Of a DNA stretch of 64,000 bases, positions 22,416 through 33,573 are shown piece by piece; the first letter of the stretch is position 1, and the number at the start of each line of letters is the position of its first letter. The DNA lies in assembly GCF_000801105.2 (NCBI RefSeq), contig NC_079516.1, positions 1,550,001 through 1,614,000 of the forward strand, written 5' to 3'. The position numbers were made by a program, and so were the translations under genes. The DNA is from Raphanus sativus. Taxonomy: Eukaryota; Streptophyta; Magnoliopsida; Brassicales; Brassicaceae. Below the pieces are notes generated by a model, which made no database searches, was not told the origin of the DNA, and saw nothing but the letters and a program-made list of their open reading frames with translations.

Positions 22416-22805
22416 AAACTTAATAGATGACATTGTACTTATCTTCTCCTATGAAAGTGTATTTGCCTCATCGCCCAAATCTCTTTAGCTTCTATCTTAT
22501 TTCACAATATCTTATGTCCGAATAATTTGGTCCTCTATGTAGTTGTATTTATCGACCTAAATACAGGAGAAAAACAAAATTACAAAGTTAAAGTTTTAAT
22601 TGACATAGCATAAATTATGAGAGTATAAACTTGATAGATGACATCATACTTATCTTTTCTGCTGAAAGTGTCTTTGCCTCATCGCCCACATCTCTTTTAG
22701 CTTCTATCTTATTCACAATATCTTATGTCCGAATAATAAAGTCCTCTATGTAGATGTATTTGTCGACCTAAATACAGGAGAAAGACAAAATTACGAAGTT
22801 ATGAG
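22416..22805. repeat. Direct tandem repeat, ~180-bp units, 211-bp offset
   Basis: Units begin AAACTTAATAGATGACAT (22416) and AAACTTGATAGATGACAT (22627) and share TTTGCCTCATCGCCCA, ATCTTATGTCCGAATAAT and CGACCTAAATACAGGAGAAA. They lie in the Helitron 3' non-coding region. Confidence 0.8.
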
Positions 22806-24005
22806 AGTATATAATTCACAGAAAAGGAGAGAACCCAAAAAAATAGTAGCTAACCTTGAATAAAGAACAATTAGTTTCTCCTTCAATCATGTTGAGATTT
22901 TTCTCTTGGTACTTTTCTCACCACGCAAATCAACATTCAATCTTCTTTGATTCTGGAATCACAAACAATCTTTTTTAAACATAGTCCAAGATTAAAAAAA
23001 AAACATAGTCCAATTAAAACTTACAAAGAAAAAAACAAGATCGAAGGTTTGAAAGGAAATACCTTGATTTGTAAATTAAACATGCAGATCTTCGAATGAT
23101 TCATGAAATCAGATTTCCCATTCGAACAACCCTCCTCTGCTTCTTCCTCTTAGTTGTTAACTACTTTCTTCCTCTGAATTGTTAACGAGTTTTTTATTCA
23201 TCTTCTGCGTTTTTGGATCTACAAAGTCAAACAGTATCCTTTCAAACAGAACAAAAAAAAATCTTATTCTTTCCAAAGAGATTCAGCTACTCCATACCTT
23301 GATTCGTAATGATAAATCATCAGATTCGCTATTTCTTCACCATAGGAGGATTTCCCTTAGAGAATATGTGATTTCAACCGGATATTATCTGGTTCTTCAT
23401 CTACATCGCCTAGAGAACACCGAAAGTCATAAAAGAAACTTTGGTTTTTTTTTTTCAAACACCGAACGGTTACAAAATATTTGTCGATAAGAGGAGGATA
23501 TGGGCCAATAGAAAGGGATATGGGCCAATAGAACACCTTATTTTGACTAAATAATAATGGCCCAAAAATCGGGTTAATAATAGATCTTTTGGAAAACAAA
23601 ACCCGATTAGTTTATGTTAATTAATTAATTAAATCAATTAATATTTTATGATCTGGGAATGATGTCATAATAAAATTTAAAATTTCACATCCTAAGTAAT
23701 AATAGAGATAGATGATTAATATAGATATAATATTACACTTAATAGTGGTTACTTATAACTTTGCCTAAAAATATTCGAACTCATTTTTAAACTATTAACA
23801 TTATTTCTTTTCTTTTTTTGGCACAAACAAATAACAAATAACATTATCCAAATTTATAAAAATTAATATACAATTGAATAACCATATTAAATTCATTGAT
23901 CTCAAATATATTGCTAATTTGTCAAAATTGTAGTATCGTTTATATATTATATATCATAAACTAGCAACAAATATTTTTACAACATAATAAAACTCATAAT
24001 TAATA

Positions 24006-24034
24006 CCCGCCCGGTCGGGCGGGTCCAGGTCTAG
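24006..24034 (+). other. Helitron 3' terminal hairpin and CTAG end
   Basis: CCCGCCCG-GT-CGGGCGGG (24006-24023), spacer TCCAGGT, CTAG (24031-24034), then host T. This palindrome followed by CTRR is the known termination signal of Helitron rolling-circle transfer. Confidence 0.9.
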
Positions 24035-24848
24035 TTAGATTAATTAGAATTAGTGACATACTAAACTAAAGAGGGTATTGAGTAAATGATGTTTATTAGG
24101 TTATTGGTTGCTTGGGTTATTTAAAATTTAAATTGGTTATATGTGTTTGCATTAATGCTTAAATTTAGAAATTTTCTTTAAAAAGAAAAAAATCTTAGTT
24201 TTGTTATATAAATTTTATTACCATTATTAAATCGAAATAATATTACAATATAGCAGCAATAAATATTTAATATTTCAAAAACACAAATCTGATATTTTTA
24301 AATATATCGAATGATGTTAAAATGAAAAAAAAAAGTTGAAGACGGTTACGATTAAAGGCTTGAACGTTATACAATTTATACGGTTGAGAATTAATGTTGT
24401 TGCTCATCATTTTTGATTGGTTCATATGTGGATTCAAAGTTAAATAAATTATAAATTGAAAATTGTATAATTGTTAAAAGTATCATAAATTAAATTAGTT
24501 AACTATTTCAATTTAGTTAATCACAAAAACAACAATTTAAAAACAACTTAGGGCCAAAGCCCAATTTTATTGGGCTTAAGCCCACAATATAAAACCTGAA
24601 AAGGTACCTTTAAAACATTGTTTCCCTCCACGAAGTCAACAAAATTCAAAATCCTTAATGTTTGACTTTGACAAATCTTCTCCTACAATTTTCTTCCTTC
24701 TTCAACCTCTCGAGTCTTTGTTATATATTAACATCTCATCGACAAGTTACACTCATCATCCCTACCTAAAACCCACAAAGCAAATTTAAGCCTTTTCTCC
24801 TCCTTTCTTCCGCACCCACTCACTATCTTCTCTTATAAACTCTCTGCC
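24035..24848. other. 5' flank and promoter region of TK1a
   Basis: AT-rich host DNA right of the Helitron. A TATATATTA tract at 24722-24730 lies about 120 bp before the TK1a ATG and could be its TATA box. No other gene is seen. Confidence 0.45.
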
Positions 24849-25786
24849 ATGGCGACCCTAGACAGTGACATCTCCAGAGATGTTATCTCCGATCAAGAAC
24901 ATCGTGGGTCCGGTGCGATTCATGTTATCACGGGTCCTATGTTCTCCGGGAAATCGACCTCTCTCCTCCGCCGTATCAAGTCGGAGATCAGCGCCGGAAG
25001 GTAAAAACAAAAAAAAACCTTTCATCATCTCCATAGATTTAGAAAATGATCTAGTTTCTCAAGTTCTTACCTTTTGGTTGTGCAGAAGCGTTGCGATGGT
25101 GAAATCGAGTAAAGATACGAGATACGCCAAAGATTCGGTGGTGACACACGATGGAATCGGATTCCCTTGCTGGGCTCTTCCGGATCTTATGTCGTTTCCC
25201 GAGATATTCGGACAAGATGCTTATGCCAAGGTAAAAAAAAAGTCTTTTGTTTGGTCTTATTGTGAAAGGTTCTGTACTGAAATTTTTGTGTTTTTTTTTT
25301 CTTCTTCAAATGATTGTCAGCTTGATGTGATTGGTATTGACGAGGCTCAGTTCTTTGGAGACCTTTATGAGTTTTGCTGCAAAGTCGCTGATGATGATGG
25401 CAAAACTTTGATTGTAGTGGGTCTTGATGGTGACTACTTAAGGTGCCTTGATTCTATGGTTTTGACATTTTCAGATTTTGAACAGTTTTTGTTTGACTGT
25501 AATAAATTGAATGTGATTCTTTCCTGTGGGAAAAAAAATTAGGAGGAGCTTTGGTGCTGTTATTGACATTATACCTTTAGCTGATTCTGTGACGAAGCTA
25601 ACTGCAAGGTGTGAGGTTTGTGGACAGAAAGCTTTCTTCACTTTAAGAAAGACTTGTGAGAGTAGAACCGAGCTGATCGGTGGAGCTGATGTTTATATGC
25701 CCGTTTGTCGCAAGCATTACGTTAGTAATCAAGTTGTGATCAAACATTCAAAGGAAATCTTGGATTCTGACAAGGCAAGTGGGTGA
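24849..25786 (+). CDS. TK1a: Thymidine kinase, cytosolic TK1 type
   Basis: Four exons (24849-25000, 25086-25230, 25321-25442, 25543-25786) sum to 663 nt, giving 220 aa. It phosphorylates thymidine to dTMP with ATP in nucleotide salvage. Visible motifs: Walker [10 protein letters not shown], the substrate loop region [11 protein letters not shown], the DEAQFF Walker B motif, the lasso region, and zinc-binding cysteines CEVCG and CRKHY. Length fits type II (TK1-like) kinases. It matches At3g07800 (TK1a). The start ATG is in GCCATGG context. It is the first single-copy host gene right of the Helitron and is convergent with ESS2. Confidence 0.93.
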
Positions 25787-26633
25787 ATGTGTGGAGACAT
25801 TTGCTGCTATAATCTAACCATAATTGATATGGAACCAGTAACATTATGGAAATGTTCGGTAGTGAATTATGTTTATGTTTTTTTTCTGTATGCTTTAGTT
25901 TTATTTGTCTAGATTTATCCACATTGATGTTTCTTGTATGTAAGTTATATGTTTGATGAATTCTTTGAAGCAAATGAATTTTGATCCATGTTTGTTTCTT
26001 GCATTGCATTCTACTGGCTTTTGTTAGCAGCTTTTCTCATCCTAAGCATACTTTCATAGCTTTACCGAGTACGTTAAGCAAATCTATTAGCATGGCCTGA
26101 TGATACATACAACCTGTTAGTTGATTGGTCAAGGCTTTTTTCCACTGCTCTTCTCATCAGCTAATTTGGCAAGCGTGTCTCACTCGGTCTATGCCACTTT
26201 CCACTGATGTCACACCACAAAACTGCCTATTTCATAATGATCAACTAACATCAACCAACTCCAAACTCTTGAGGGAAATACAAAAGCTGCGGAGACATCA
26301 ATCTTGCGGATGACAACTATTAATAACTTTGAACTACGCACAAAAGGATACTGATATTAAGAGAGCAAACCCCAAACTCAACATGAGGATACTGTGATGA
26401 TGTTGTAGTATTGATAAACAACGTCGGAGTATAAAATGAGCTACTAACAAGAAAGAAAAAAGAGAAGCTGTGGAAATTAAAATTACAGAGGCGACGAGAG
26501 AAAGTATTCCATTTGAAAAGAGTCAACAGAACTTGGCACACAAGCAGCTTATGCAGTACAAGAAGAAGTACCTTCGTTGCCTCTATGAGAACCAGAAGCA
26601 TTCAACATATATAGTCATAACATTCGCACAATA
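25787..26633. other. Convergent 3' region between TK1a and ESS2
   Basis: Holds the 3' UTRs of two convergent genes. No coding region with a recognisable product was found; frames here are short. Confidence 0.5.
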
Positions 26634-28133
26634 TCAAGGCGACCTTGAACCAGAGGTGAGCCTATCTTTCCCGAACCTAGACGCACTTCTCACACTCTTA
26701 GGAGTCACACCACCAGGACTAGCTCCACGATAACTCGCACGAAGGCTCTCATCAACACCACTAGAAGACGATTTCCCTATCGCCCGTCTGTAAAACTTCT
26801 GAGCAGCCGGCGAAAGCGTCCTAACGTTCGGACTCGCACTCCCACTCCGATGATGAGGAGAAGACGGCAACGGAGGCTTCTTAAACATACTGTTCGACCT
26901 CTCCCTCAGCTTCCTCGACGCGTCCCTCGATAAAGAATGCGCCGTCACGTCTCTCGCAGGTGCAGACGGAATGTTGTAGTGCGGTCCATCAGCGCTACCA
27001 CCAATATCGATAGGTGTATCCTCTGGATCCAATCTCATCGGCGTCCCTTCGATCTCACCCCAAGTTATAAACGGCGACTCATCGAGACCAGGCGCAGGAG
27101 ACGGCGTTTTCACAAAACTATACCCGTTGTCCGCCCTCTTATCAGACTCCACATAAAAAGGATTCGGAGTTTTCCTCAGATCATCAAGATCATACCTCTT
27201 GGACTTGTCTCTATCCCTAACCTGCAGCATAGGGGAAGAACCCGTGATAGGAGTGTACAGAATCTCAACGGAACCATCTTCCCTCGGCCTGGAATCCATA
27301 CTCTTCCCTTGAAAACGAGTATTCCCTTTAGCTATCTCTTTAGTCAACCCAGCTAACCTCACAGCCCTCTCCTCTTCCGTTAACGCCGCCTCGCCGCGAT
27401 TGGCCGGATGGTACATGAGAAGATTCTTCGCTGTGTATTTCCACCCTTCTAAAGTATCCGGAGGCTGATAAGACGTACCGTAACCATCAGTGATCCTATC
27501 TCTCTTCACGTCCTCAATCAAGTCACTATCTTTCTTCTCACCTTCAAGGAGATAGTTATACTTGTCCTTCTTCCTCTTATTAACCTTCTCAAGAATCTTG
27601 GAGAAGCTATCGTTATCCTCACTAGTGTACCTCCTAAAGAACTCATCTAAGGACATGTTAACATCTACATCTCCTTCATCAGTAACTACTTCACCGCCAG
27701 GTTCTTCTCTAAGAGTTCTAGGAGTTGCCTTACCATCAAAATCATCTAAAGGAGTGAAGTTTCTCAAGAAAGTAGATCCAGGAGTCTGAGTCTTACCCAC
27801 CGTATCTCCACCCTGATGATTAGCTTTCTTTCTTCCACGCCTCTCGATGATCTTTAACTGAGCGTCTCGGATCTGAACCGGGTCACGTGTTTTAACCGCC
27901 TGGATCCAGTCGAGACGGTCTTTAAGCTTCGTAATATCCGGAAAGTAATCGCGCTCGATGATCTTCTCGATCGCTTCCACGTAAGCGTCCTCGTCGAGGA
28001 CTCTCATCCGCTTTTTAGGGTTACGAGGCGTGATCTCCGAGGAGGAGGGCGTCGATTGGAGACCATCGTCGGAGCGAGAAGACGGTGCTGGAGATGATAG
28101 ATGACGTGGAGAGTGGCCAGGCGATAGAAACAT
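26634..28133 (-). CDS. ESS2: ESS2/DGCR14 (Es2) spliceosome-associated nuclear protein
   Basis: Intronless frame of 499 aa from the ATG at 28133 (the codon two positions upstream is TTG). It shows the family hallmarks: an N-terminal LDEDAYVEAIEKIIERDYFP and LKDRLDWIQA segment, a central block with YTSEDNDSFSKIL, LMYHPANR and the RFQGKSM segment, FVKTPSPAPG and ITWGEIEGTP, and a serine-rich C-terminus. Animal and yeast Es2/Bis1 proteins associate with spliceosome C complex and influence splice-site choice. It corresponds to At3g07790. A telo-box lies about 80 bp upstream of the ATG. Length is normal for plant orthologues. Confidence 0.93.
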   Translation of the reverse strand: MFLSPGHSPRHLSSPAPSSRSDDGLQSTPSSSEITPRNPKKRMRVLDEDAYVEAIEKIIERDYFPDITKLKDRLDWIQAVKTRDPVQIRDAQLKIIERRGRKKANHQGGDTVGKTQTPGSTFLRNFTPLDDFDGKATPRTLREEPGGEVVTDEGDVDVNMSLDEFFRRYTSEDNDSFSKILEKVNKRKKDKYNYLLEGEKKDSDLIEDVKRDRITDGYGTSYQPPDTLEGWKYTAKNLLMYHPANRGEAALTEEERAVRLAGLTKEIAKGNTRFQGKSMDSRPREDGSVEILYTPITGSSPMLQVRDRDKSKRYDLDDLRKTPNPFYVESDKRADNGYSFVKTPSPAPGLDESPFITWGEIEGTPMRLDPEDTPIDIGGSADGPHYNIPSAPARDVTAHSLSRDASRKLRERSNSMFKKPPLPSSPHHRSGSASPNVRTLSPAAQKFYRRAIGKSSSSGVDESLRASYRGASPGGVTPKSVRSASRFGKDRLTSGSRSP

Positions 28134-28211
28134 CTCCAATCGGGGGCAACGGCGTGCGGAAACTGCTGTTCGAAACTCGGATCCGATGAAATTGGTCGGA
28201 GAATCGGAGAG

Positions 28212-28220
28212 TTAGGGTTT
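28212..28220 (-). promoter_or_regulatory. Telo-box upstream of ESS2
   Basis: AAACCCTAA on the ESS2 coding strand, 79 bp before the ATG, a position typical of this motif in plant housekeeping promoters. Confidence 0.45.
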
Positions 28221-28908
28221 GTTTCGGTGGTGGCAGGATGAATGCGTCTGTCGATGCGACGATTCCTTTATCAATTGGTTTTCAGTTTCACGCGTTTAGC
28301 TTTCTATAGTATTACACTGTTGCCCCCAAATATTCTGATTTCTCAATTTCTAACCCCGTAAGTGAGAGAAATTGTTTTTACAACCTGATTCATATAGTTT
28401 TTCTTTTTGTTAGTTACCTATTTCTTTTTTGTAGATTAATTGAATTCTTTTAGAATCACTAGTTCAATACATAGGATTAGATGCATTTTTCTCTCTATAA
28501 AAATGAGACACGGTCAGATACATAGAAGTGCTTTTTGATCAAAACTTGATAGGTTTTAAGATTTGATAAATATTTAAAATGTATTTGTCTAAATCTGATG
28601 TTTTGGAAGCTTGATATACTTTTATCATTAATGAAAGTAATGATATATTTTTAGTTTATAAAGAAATTTATATTTTCAAGTTTCTCATATTATAATGATC
28701 AATAATCTTGGTATATATAATATATATATGATAGATAAACAATATAAAGAATTATCTTCAAATCCTAGCATAAAGACCAAAAAATTGGTTCTTTACAATT
28801 TTGCTAAATTTTTCATTAACTTCCTTTCAAATACAAATACAACAAAATACACCGAAAATTGAATAATTCAGATTTTTAATGGAATTAGAAAATCATTAAA
28901 CTAAATAA
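28221..28908. other. ESS2 upstream region
   Basis: AT-rich promoter-side DNA left of the MITE. No gene is supported. Confidence 0.35.
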
Positions 28909-29734
28909 GGGGGGGTTATTGGTAAAAGAATTTCAGAGAAGTTATTAAATTTTGAGATTCCATTGTTATTGGTTTATGAATTTTTAAAATCTGAGTAGAA
29001 TCCATTGTTATTGGGGTAATGACTTTTAAATTTCACTTAAAATCCTTTGTTATTTGAAAAGTTTAGTTTTCATTGATTTTGAGATTCTATTAAAATCTAT
29101 TGTTATTGGGATGCAAATTTTCTTTGTTTTAACTCATAAGACTCAACTTTGAGAATATCATCTATACCCATAAGATTTTTGAAATCAATGTAATAAAATA
29201 CACTCACATACAAAAACATACAAAATTAAAGAATGAAATAATACAAATCACAACTTTAACATAATACAAATCACAACTTTAAAAAATAGAAAATAAATAT
29301 TAAAAATTAAAAAAAAGTAAAAAAAATTAAAATAGTTTTATTAAAACGTATTTTTAATTTCAAAAAGAATTGAAGAAAACAATTTGAAAAAAAATCGTAA
29401 CCTTTTATATAAAAAGTTAAAATTTTAAAAACATATTTCAAAATCATATTTCAAAATTATAAAAAAAAACATTTTATTTATTTATTATTTTTGTATTATT
29501 TATATATTAAGAGGATATAATAGCATTTTGCCTCTTTAATGATTGAAATGATTATTTTCACTTTTTTGTACCACTATTAATTTCTTACCTTAAAAGTTTA
29601 ACAATCAATAGGATTCTATACACAAATTATGAAAATCTATGTGTAAAATTTATTAAATCCTTTTAACTTGTAAAATCCTCTCAACTATTAAAATCATCAA
29701 AATCCACAAAAAATCATAATCCAATAACTCCCCC
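28909..29734. mobile_element. PIF/Harbinger-type MITE, 826 bp
   Basis: Terminal inverted repeats GGGGGGGTTATTGG and CCAATAACTCCCCC (one mismatch over 14 bp) are flanked on both sides by TAA (28906-28908 and 29735-29737), the 3-bp target duplication of PIF/Harbinger and Tourist-like elements. The interior repeats ATTGTTATTGG several times and has no transposase. Confidence 0.8.
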
Positions 29735-29903
29735 TAAGACTATAATTTATAGGATTTTAGAAAATGATTACAAATATTTAAATATTTTTTTTCTTTCTTA
29801 AAGACTATTTTAACACCAATTTTAGATTTCGACAAAAGCAACATGGGAGACATAATCATAACAAAACAACCAAGTTACTACTACTACTGATGATTCCAGG
29901 TTC

Positions 29904-31030
29904 TTAAACAAAGATAGAAGCATAACTTCTCTTGGTTCTTAGAGTCATTGTACTCTCCATATTCTCCATATTCTGCATCAAGATTTGGTTGTACACTTCT
30001 TTGATCTTTTTCATCTCCTTTTCCAACTTCTATTTTCCTTTATCATTTACATATTCAAAATAGTAACAGAATGTTGCGACTATAGTAGCATGGCGTAGGA
30101 AGGGTAAAAATGAGGAGCGAACATCTTTTATGACTGAGGTGAATGATATATCTTCCTCGTGTACAAAAACCGAACTAGTTGTTAAACATGAAAAGTGACT
30201 GGATACATTATAGAAAAACTCACCTTAGTAAATGAAATTTTATTCTCTGGAAACTTCTCTAAAGTAGCCGAGTATTTGGAGATGATCGCTTTTCAAAACT
30301 AGAAAAAAAGTCAGCCATAATTAGAAGAAAGATGAATTTTCTCTTGTCAGAGCTGTGACTCTCATTTCTTGCAATAGTCACCTGGGAATAATGTTAAAAC
30401 ATTGTAAACGGAAAAAGAGAGATATATAAAACAAAGCCAGACAAGAGATTCGTCACTTTAATTTGATCAATTTCCTCTTTAGATATATGATCTATGTGGC
30501 CCATATCATGATGACTTAGCTTGCTGCTAAGTAAGCGCCACACTGAAGAATTGAGAGATCAGGCTAACGATGGCGTTTGCACCTAGTTCAGCTGAGCACT
30601 AACGGTGACGTTTGCACCTAGTTCAGCTAAACACTTGAAGAAAGCCTCGGTTTCTTTCAGTTTCAAACAAAAAACAAAAGTATTTGTCAATGAAAACCAA
30701 TTTGTTATTATAAAATAAATAAATTAATTAATAAACAAACAAACCTCTTGAAAACTATCAGACGACAACTCTGTTTTGTATCCACCAGAAAACGCAGCCA
30801 CTTAGATATTTTCAATAAACAATGATTATATCTGAAACACACATCACAATCGAATTAAAAAAAATGCACAAAACTTATATTTGTTTTCTCCAATTGAGTT
30901 ATAATGCTCAATGGTACCATCTTCAAAATCATTCCTGGAATAATTTGATTCTTCTAGAGTTTGACAAAAGAGCTTTATGACATAAATTTTGTCGCTGTCA
31001 AACTTTAAAGTATCAGTTAGTAACATATAA
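29904..31030 (-). pseudogene. Decayed multi-exon gene fragment, unit 1
   Basis: Minus-strand pieces read as protein with splice-like borders: a first segment (LKFDSDKIYVIKLFCQTLEE, then EDGTIEHYNSIGENK), a second (VAAFSGGYKTELSSDS), a third (LKETEAFFKCLAELGANV), and a C-terminal part (FLPFLRHATIVATFCYYFEY, an in-frame TAG, then EKEMKKIKEVYNQILMQN to a stop at 29904). The first donor reads ATAAGT instead of GTAAGT. I do not recognise the parent family. The in-frame stop and broken donor argue for a pseudogene. Confidence 0.45.
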
Positions 31031-31700
31031 ATTCTAGATTATTACTTTAATCCCATCAATTTCCTTAACATATATAAAGCATAAATGGCTCTGATCATGA
31101 GGACTTGGCCTACTTAGTTTCAACTGGTTTAACAATTAGAAACAAGGTCAGATAAAACATATAAGAAAGTTTAAGCGAGATTAAAACACTTACAAGAGGG
31201 ACACTCTCAGCCATAATATGCATAAATGGTTCATTTCAGACTGAAATTATTTCTACATATGGACATCAACCTATCGAAAAGGAGGTTAGTTAGCTGTATA
31301 TTTAATCCAATAAGTGTTTCATCATTAGGTTAAACTCATGTGTGCTTATCAAGTATCAAGAAGCAAAAGATTTGCTGCTAACAATGATATTTGCATCTAG
31401 TTCTGCTAAACACTTGAAGAAAGTCTCGGTTTCCTTCAACTGCAAATACAATCAAAAGGATTTGTCAATGAAAACCAATTTGTTATTATCAAATAAATTA
31501 ATTAATTAATAAACAAATCTTTTGAGAACTATTAAACAACTTTGTTTTGTATCCACCAAAAAAGGCAGCCACCTAAATGTTTTCAATAAACAATACTTAT
31601 ATCTGAAGCAAACAACACAGTCAAATTTAAAAAATCCACAAAAACTTACATTTGCATTCTCCAATTGAGTTATAATGCTCAATGGTACCTTTTTCAATGC
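31031..31700 (-). pseudogene. Decayed gene fragment, unit 2 (tandem copy of unit 1)
   Basis: Contains the same three segments as unit 1 in the same order (GTIEHYNSIGECK with a good GTAAGT donor; VAAFFGGYKTKL; LKETETFFKCLAELDANI) with substitutions and a stop soon after. Surrounding intron sequence also aligns with unit 1, so the two arose by tandem duplication of about 0.7 kb. The remainder of the gene is missing. Confidence 0.45.
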
Positions 31701-32437
31701 ACAAATATTTTTTTATATATATCTATAGCTGGTTGATCGACATTATTTTGGTCAAAATTGATTTCGGTTTGAATTTGATAGTTCGTGTCTTTATTTGAAA
31801 TAAATGTCATTTTACAATAATAACATCACGATATCAAAATTTAGGTAGAAAAGGGTATGACGAAAATTGTTAAGGTTTACCATTTTCTACAAATAGCTGT
31901 AATGTTTTTCTTTGTTATTGAAGCTTTTTATTAGATTTATATTGATAATTTTGTAAAACATTACAAATGTTGGTAGAAGATGTTAATATCTCATAATTAA
32001 TGTCTTTTAATATTTTTCTGTTTCAAAATGTATGATATTTTAGATTTTATACACAATTATTAAAAATTTATTTATGTATAAAAATATTATTAAAATATAA
32101 ATGTAAATTATTCAACCAACTATAAAATAGATTACAAAATATTTTAGCTACAAAATTTTTAATAAAATTAAGAATTACTTATAAAATAAAAATATGTTAC
32201 ATATTAAAACATCAAAACTCTCTAAAATATCATACAATACAAAATAGAAGGAGTATTAAATATTATTTGAACTTTAAAATTTAACAAGTATTAGTATCAT
32301 TATACATTTTATTGTATATATTTAATAAAAATCTATTTCAATTTATTATTATCAACAAAATTAAACAAAATAATATATTAGTTACTTAAAGGCAAACCGA
32401 TTAGTTTTTCAATATGGGTGAAATTTTTTAAACGACA
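31701..32437. other. AT-rich intergenic DNA
   Basis: Very AT-rich, with no supported gene. Possibly further transposon relics, but no termini could be placed. Confidence 0.3.
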
Positions 32438-33401
32438 CTAGATCTTGATCCGCGCTTTGCAAGCGTTTAATATTTTAGGATGCAAAATTCCACTAATAAC
32501 TTAACAAATCTTTTGTTAATTTGAAAGATTTTGTGTATTTAAAATATTTTTTGCATTTAAATCAGTGTTTTTAAATTCAACCCGAACCTGTGACTATACC
32601 GGTTAATCTGGTGATCCGACAATTCAATTTAGGTTTTTAAAAATATCTATTTGAAAAAATCACTAAACCCCGAGACTAACTGATTGAACTGATGGATGAC
32701 TGATATGTAATCTAATTTGATTTAAATTGTTATAATTTCATAATTTGTAATTTTTAGTCCAAGTTTTAAAGTTTATTGTTTTACGGTTTATGAAATTATG
32801 ACGTCCATACAAAATTTTAATAGAGAAAGCGGTAGATATAAAATAATTAAGTTTAATTATTGTGTTGTTTGGAAACATTAATATGAATATAAAATATATG
32901 TATATATATATTGTTTGAAAACATTAATAGTAATATAAATAACAATTATATTGTTTGGAAACATAAATAGTAGTATAAAAAAACATTAGTGATTTAATGT
33001 ACAGTAAATTTAACTATAAAATGGAAATATATATTTAATTTAAAAACGGTTAGATCCTACACAATGTTTGTTTCTGTTTAAGGCCATGTTCCTTTCTCGA
33101 ACGCAGCGGTAGAGACCAGCAACCAAAAAATAACAAGTATGAGAGAGAAATTTCATGTAGTTGTTGTTACGGAGTCGCCGCCCGTAATGATCGCTGGTCT
33201 TCTTTTCTGGTTTTTTTGGCCGCTGTTTAAATCAGCGTCTCCTGCATACACCTTATGGTGTCGCTAGCGGCAGAAATTAGGATCTTCCAACACTCCTTTT
33301 TCATTGGTTGCTGAGCTGTTCTTTAGATCTCTTTGATATTTTTGGTCGCTGGTTTTGAACGCAGCGTTCCGAAAACGAACAGGGCCAAAAGTGAAGATAG
33401 A
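32438..33401 (-). mobile_element. Non-autonomous Helitron-like element with nested MITE
   Basis: On the minus strand the 3' end shows a hairpin (CGCTT-GCA-AAGCG, plus 32453-32465) and CTAG (plus 32441-32438) followed by T. The 5' end is TCTATCTTC at 33401. The body matches 1-608. A MITE at about 33083-33386 interrupts the terminal 5' sequence between the TTTCTG tract and the last bases. There is no coding capacity. Confidence 0.65.
33083..33386. mobile_element. MITE with GGCC-type terminal repeats
   Basis: Left end GGCCATGTTCCTTTCTCGAA, right end TTCCGAAAACGAACAGGGCC; read inward, both give GGCCnTGTTC. Subterminal GAACGCAGCG occurs as a repeat at both ends. It is GC-richer than its surroundings, lacks a transposase and sits inside the Helitron-like element. 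A hAT-type origin is possible, but I could not identify a clean 8-bp target duplication. Confidence 0.6.
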
Positions 33402-33573
33402 TTTAACTAGAGGGAGTCTTGACAAATAATAGAAAAACAGAGGGAGTCAATGTAGTTAACAAAAGTTACCAGTTATTAAACATTAATGCAATTACAACGA
33501 CTACAAGACTTCACAGTTAACAAAGCAAATCCAACAGTAATTGATTCAAAGCTGGAACATGAATACAAACACT

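Larger units (their letters stand above)
12028..24034 (+). mobile_element. Helitron, 12,007 bp, with RPA1-like and Rep-helicase genes
   Basis: The 5' end is TCTACTTTATTAAAATAGAA and the 3' end is an 8-bp GC hairpin (CCCGCCCGGTCGGGCGGG, 24006-24023), seven bases, then CTAG at 24031-24034. The base before is A (12027) and the base after is T (24035), the A/T dinucleotide target with no duplication expected of Helitrons. Inside, on the same strand, are an RPA1-like gene and a Rep-helicase gene, the standard pair in plant autonomous Helitrons, which move by rolling-circle replication. Both genes are damaged once (stop at 14912; one-base loss at 18383-18388), so the copy is probably a recently inactivated autonomous element. 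I see no captured host gene. Confidence 0.93.
21814..24034. other. Helitron 3' non-coding region
   Basis: About 2.2 kb between the RepHel stop and the 3' terminus. Contains a 211-bp-period direct repeat (22416-22805), a doubled GGATATGGGCCAATAGA motif near 23500-23535 and the terminal hairpin. No supported gene or captured gene fragment. Confidence 0.6.

Noticed and set aside
24006..24023. Rho-independent-type terminator hairpin
   Set aside because: This is a plant nuclear genome; the GC hairpin is the Helitron 3' terminal signal.
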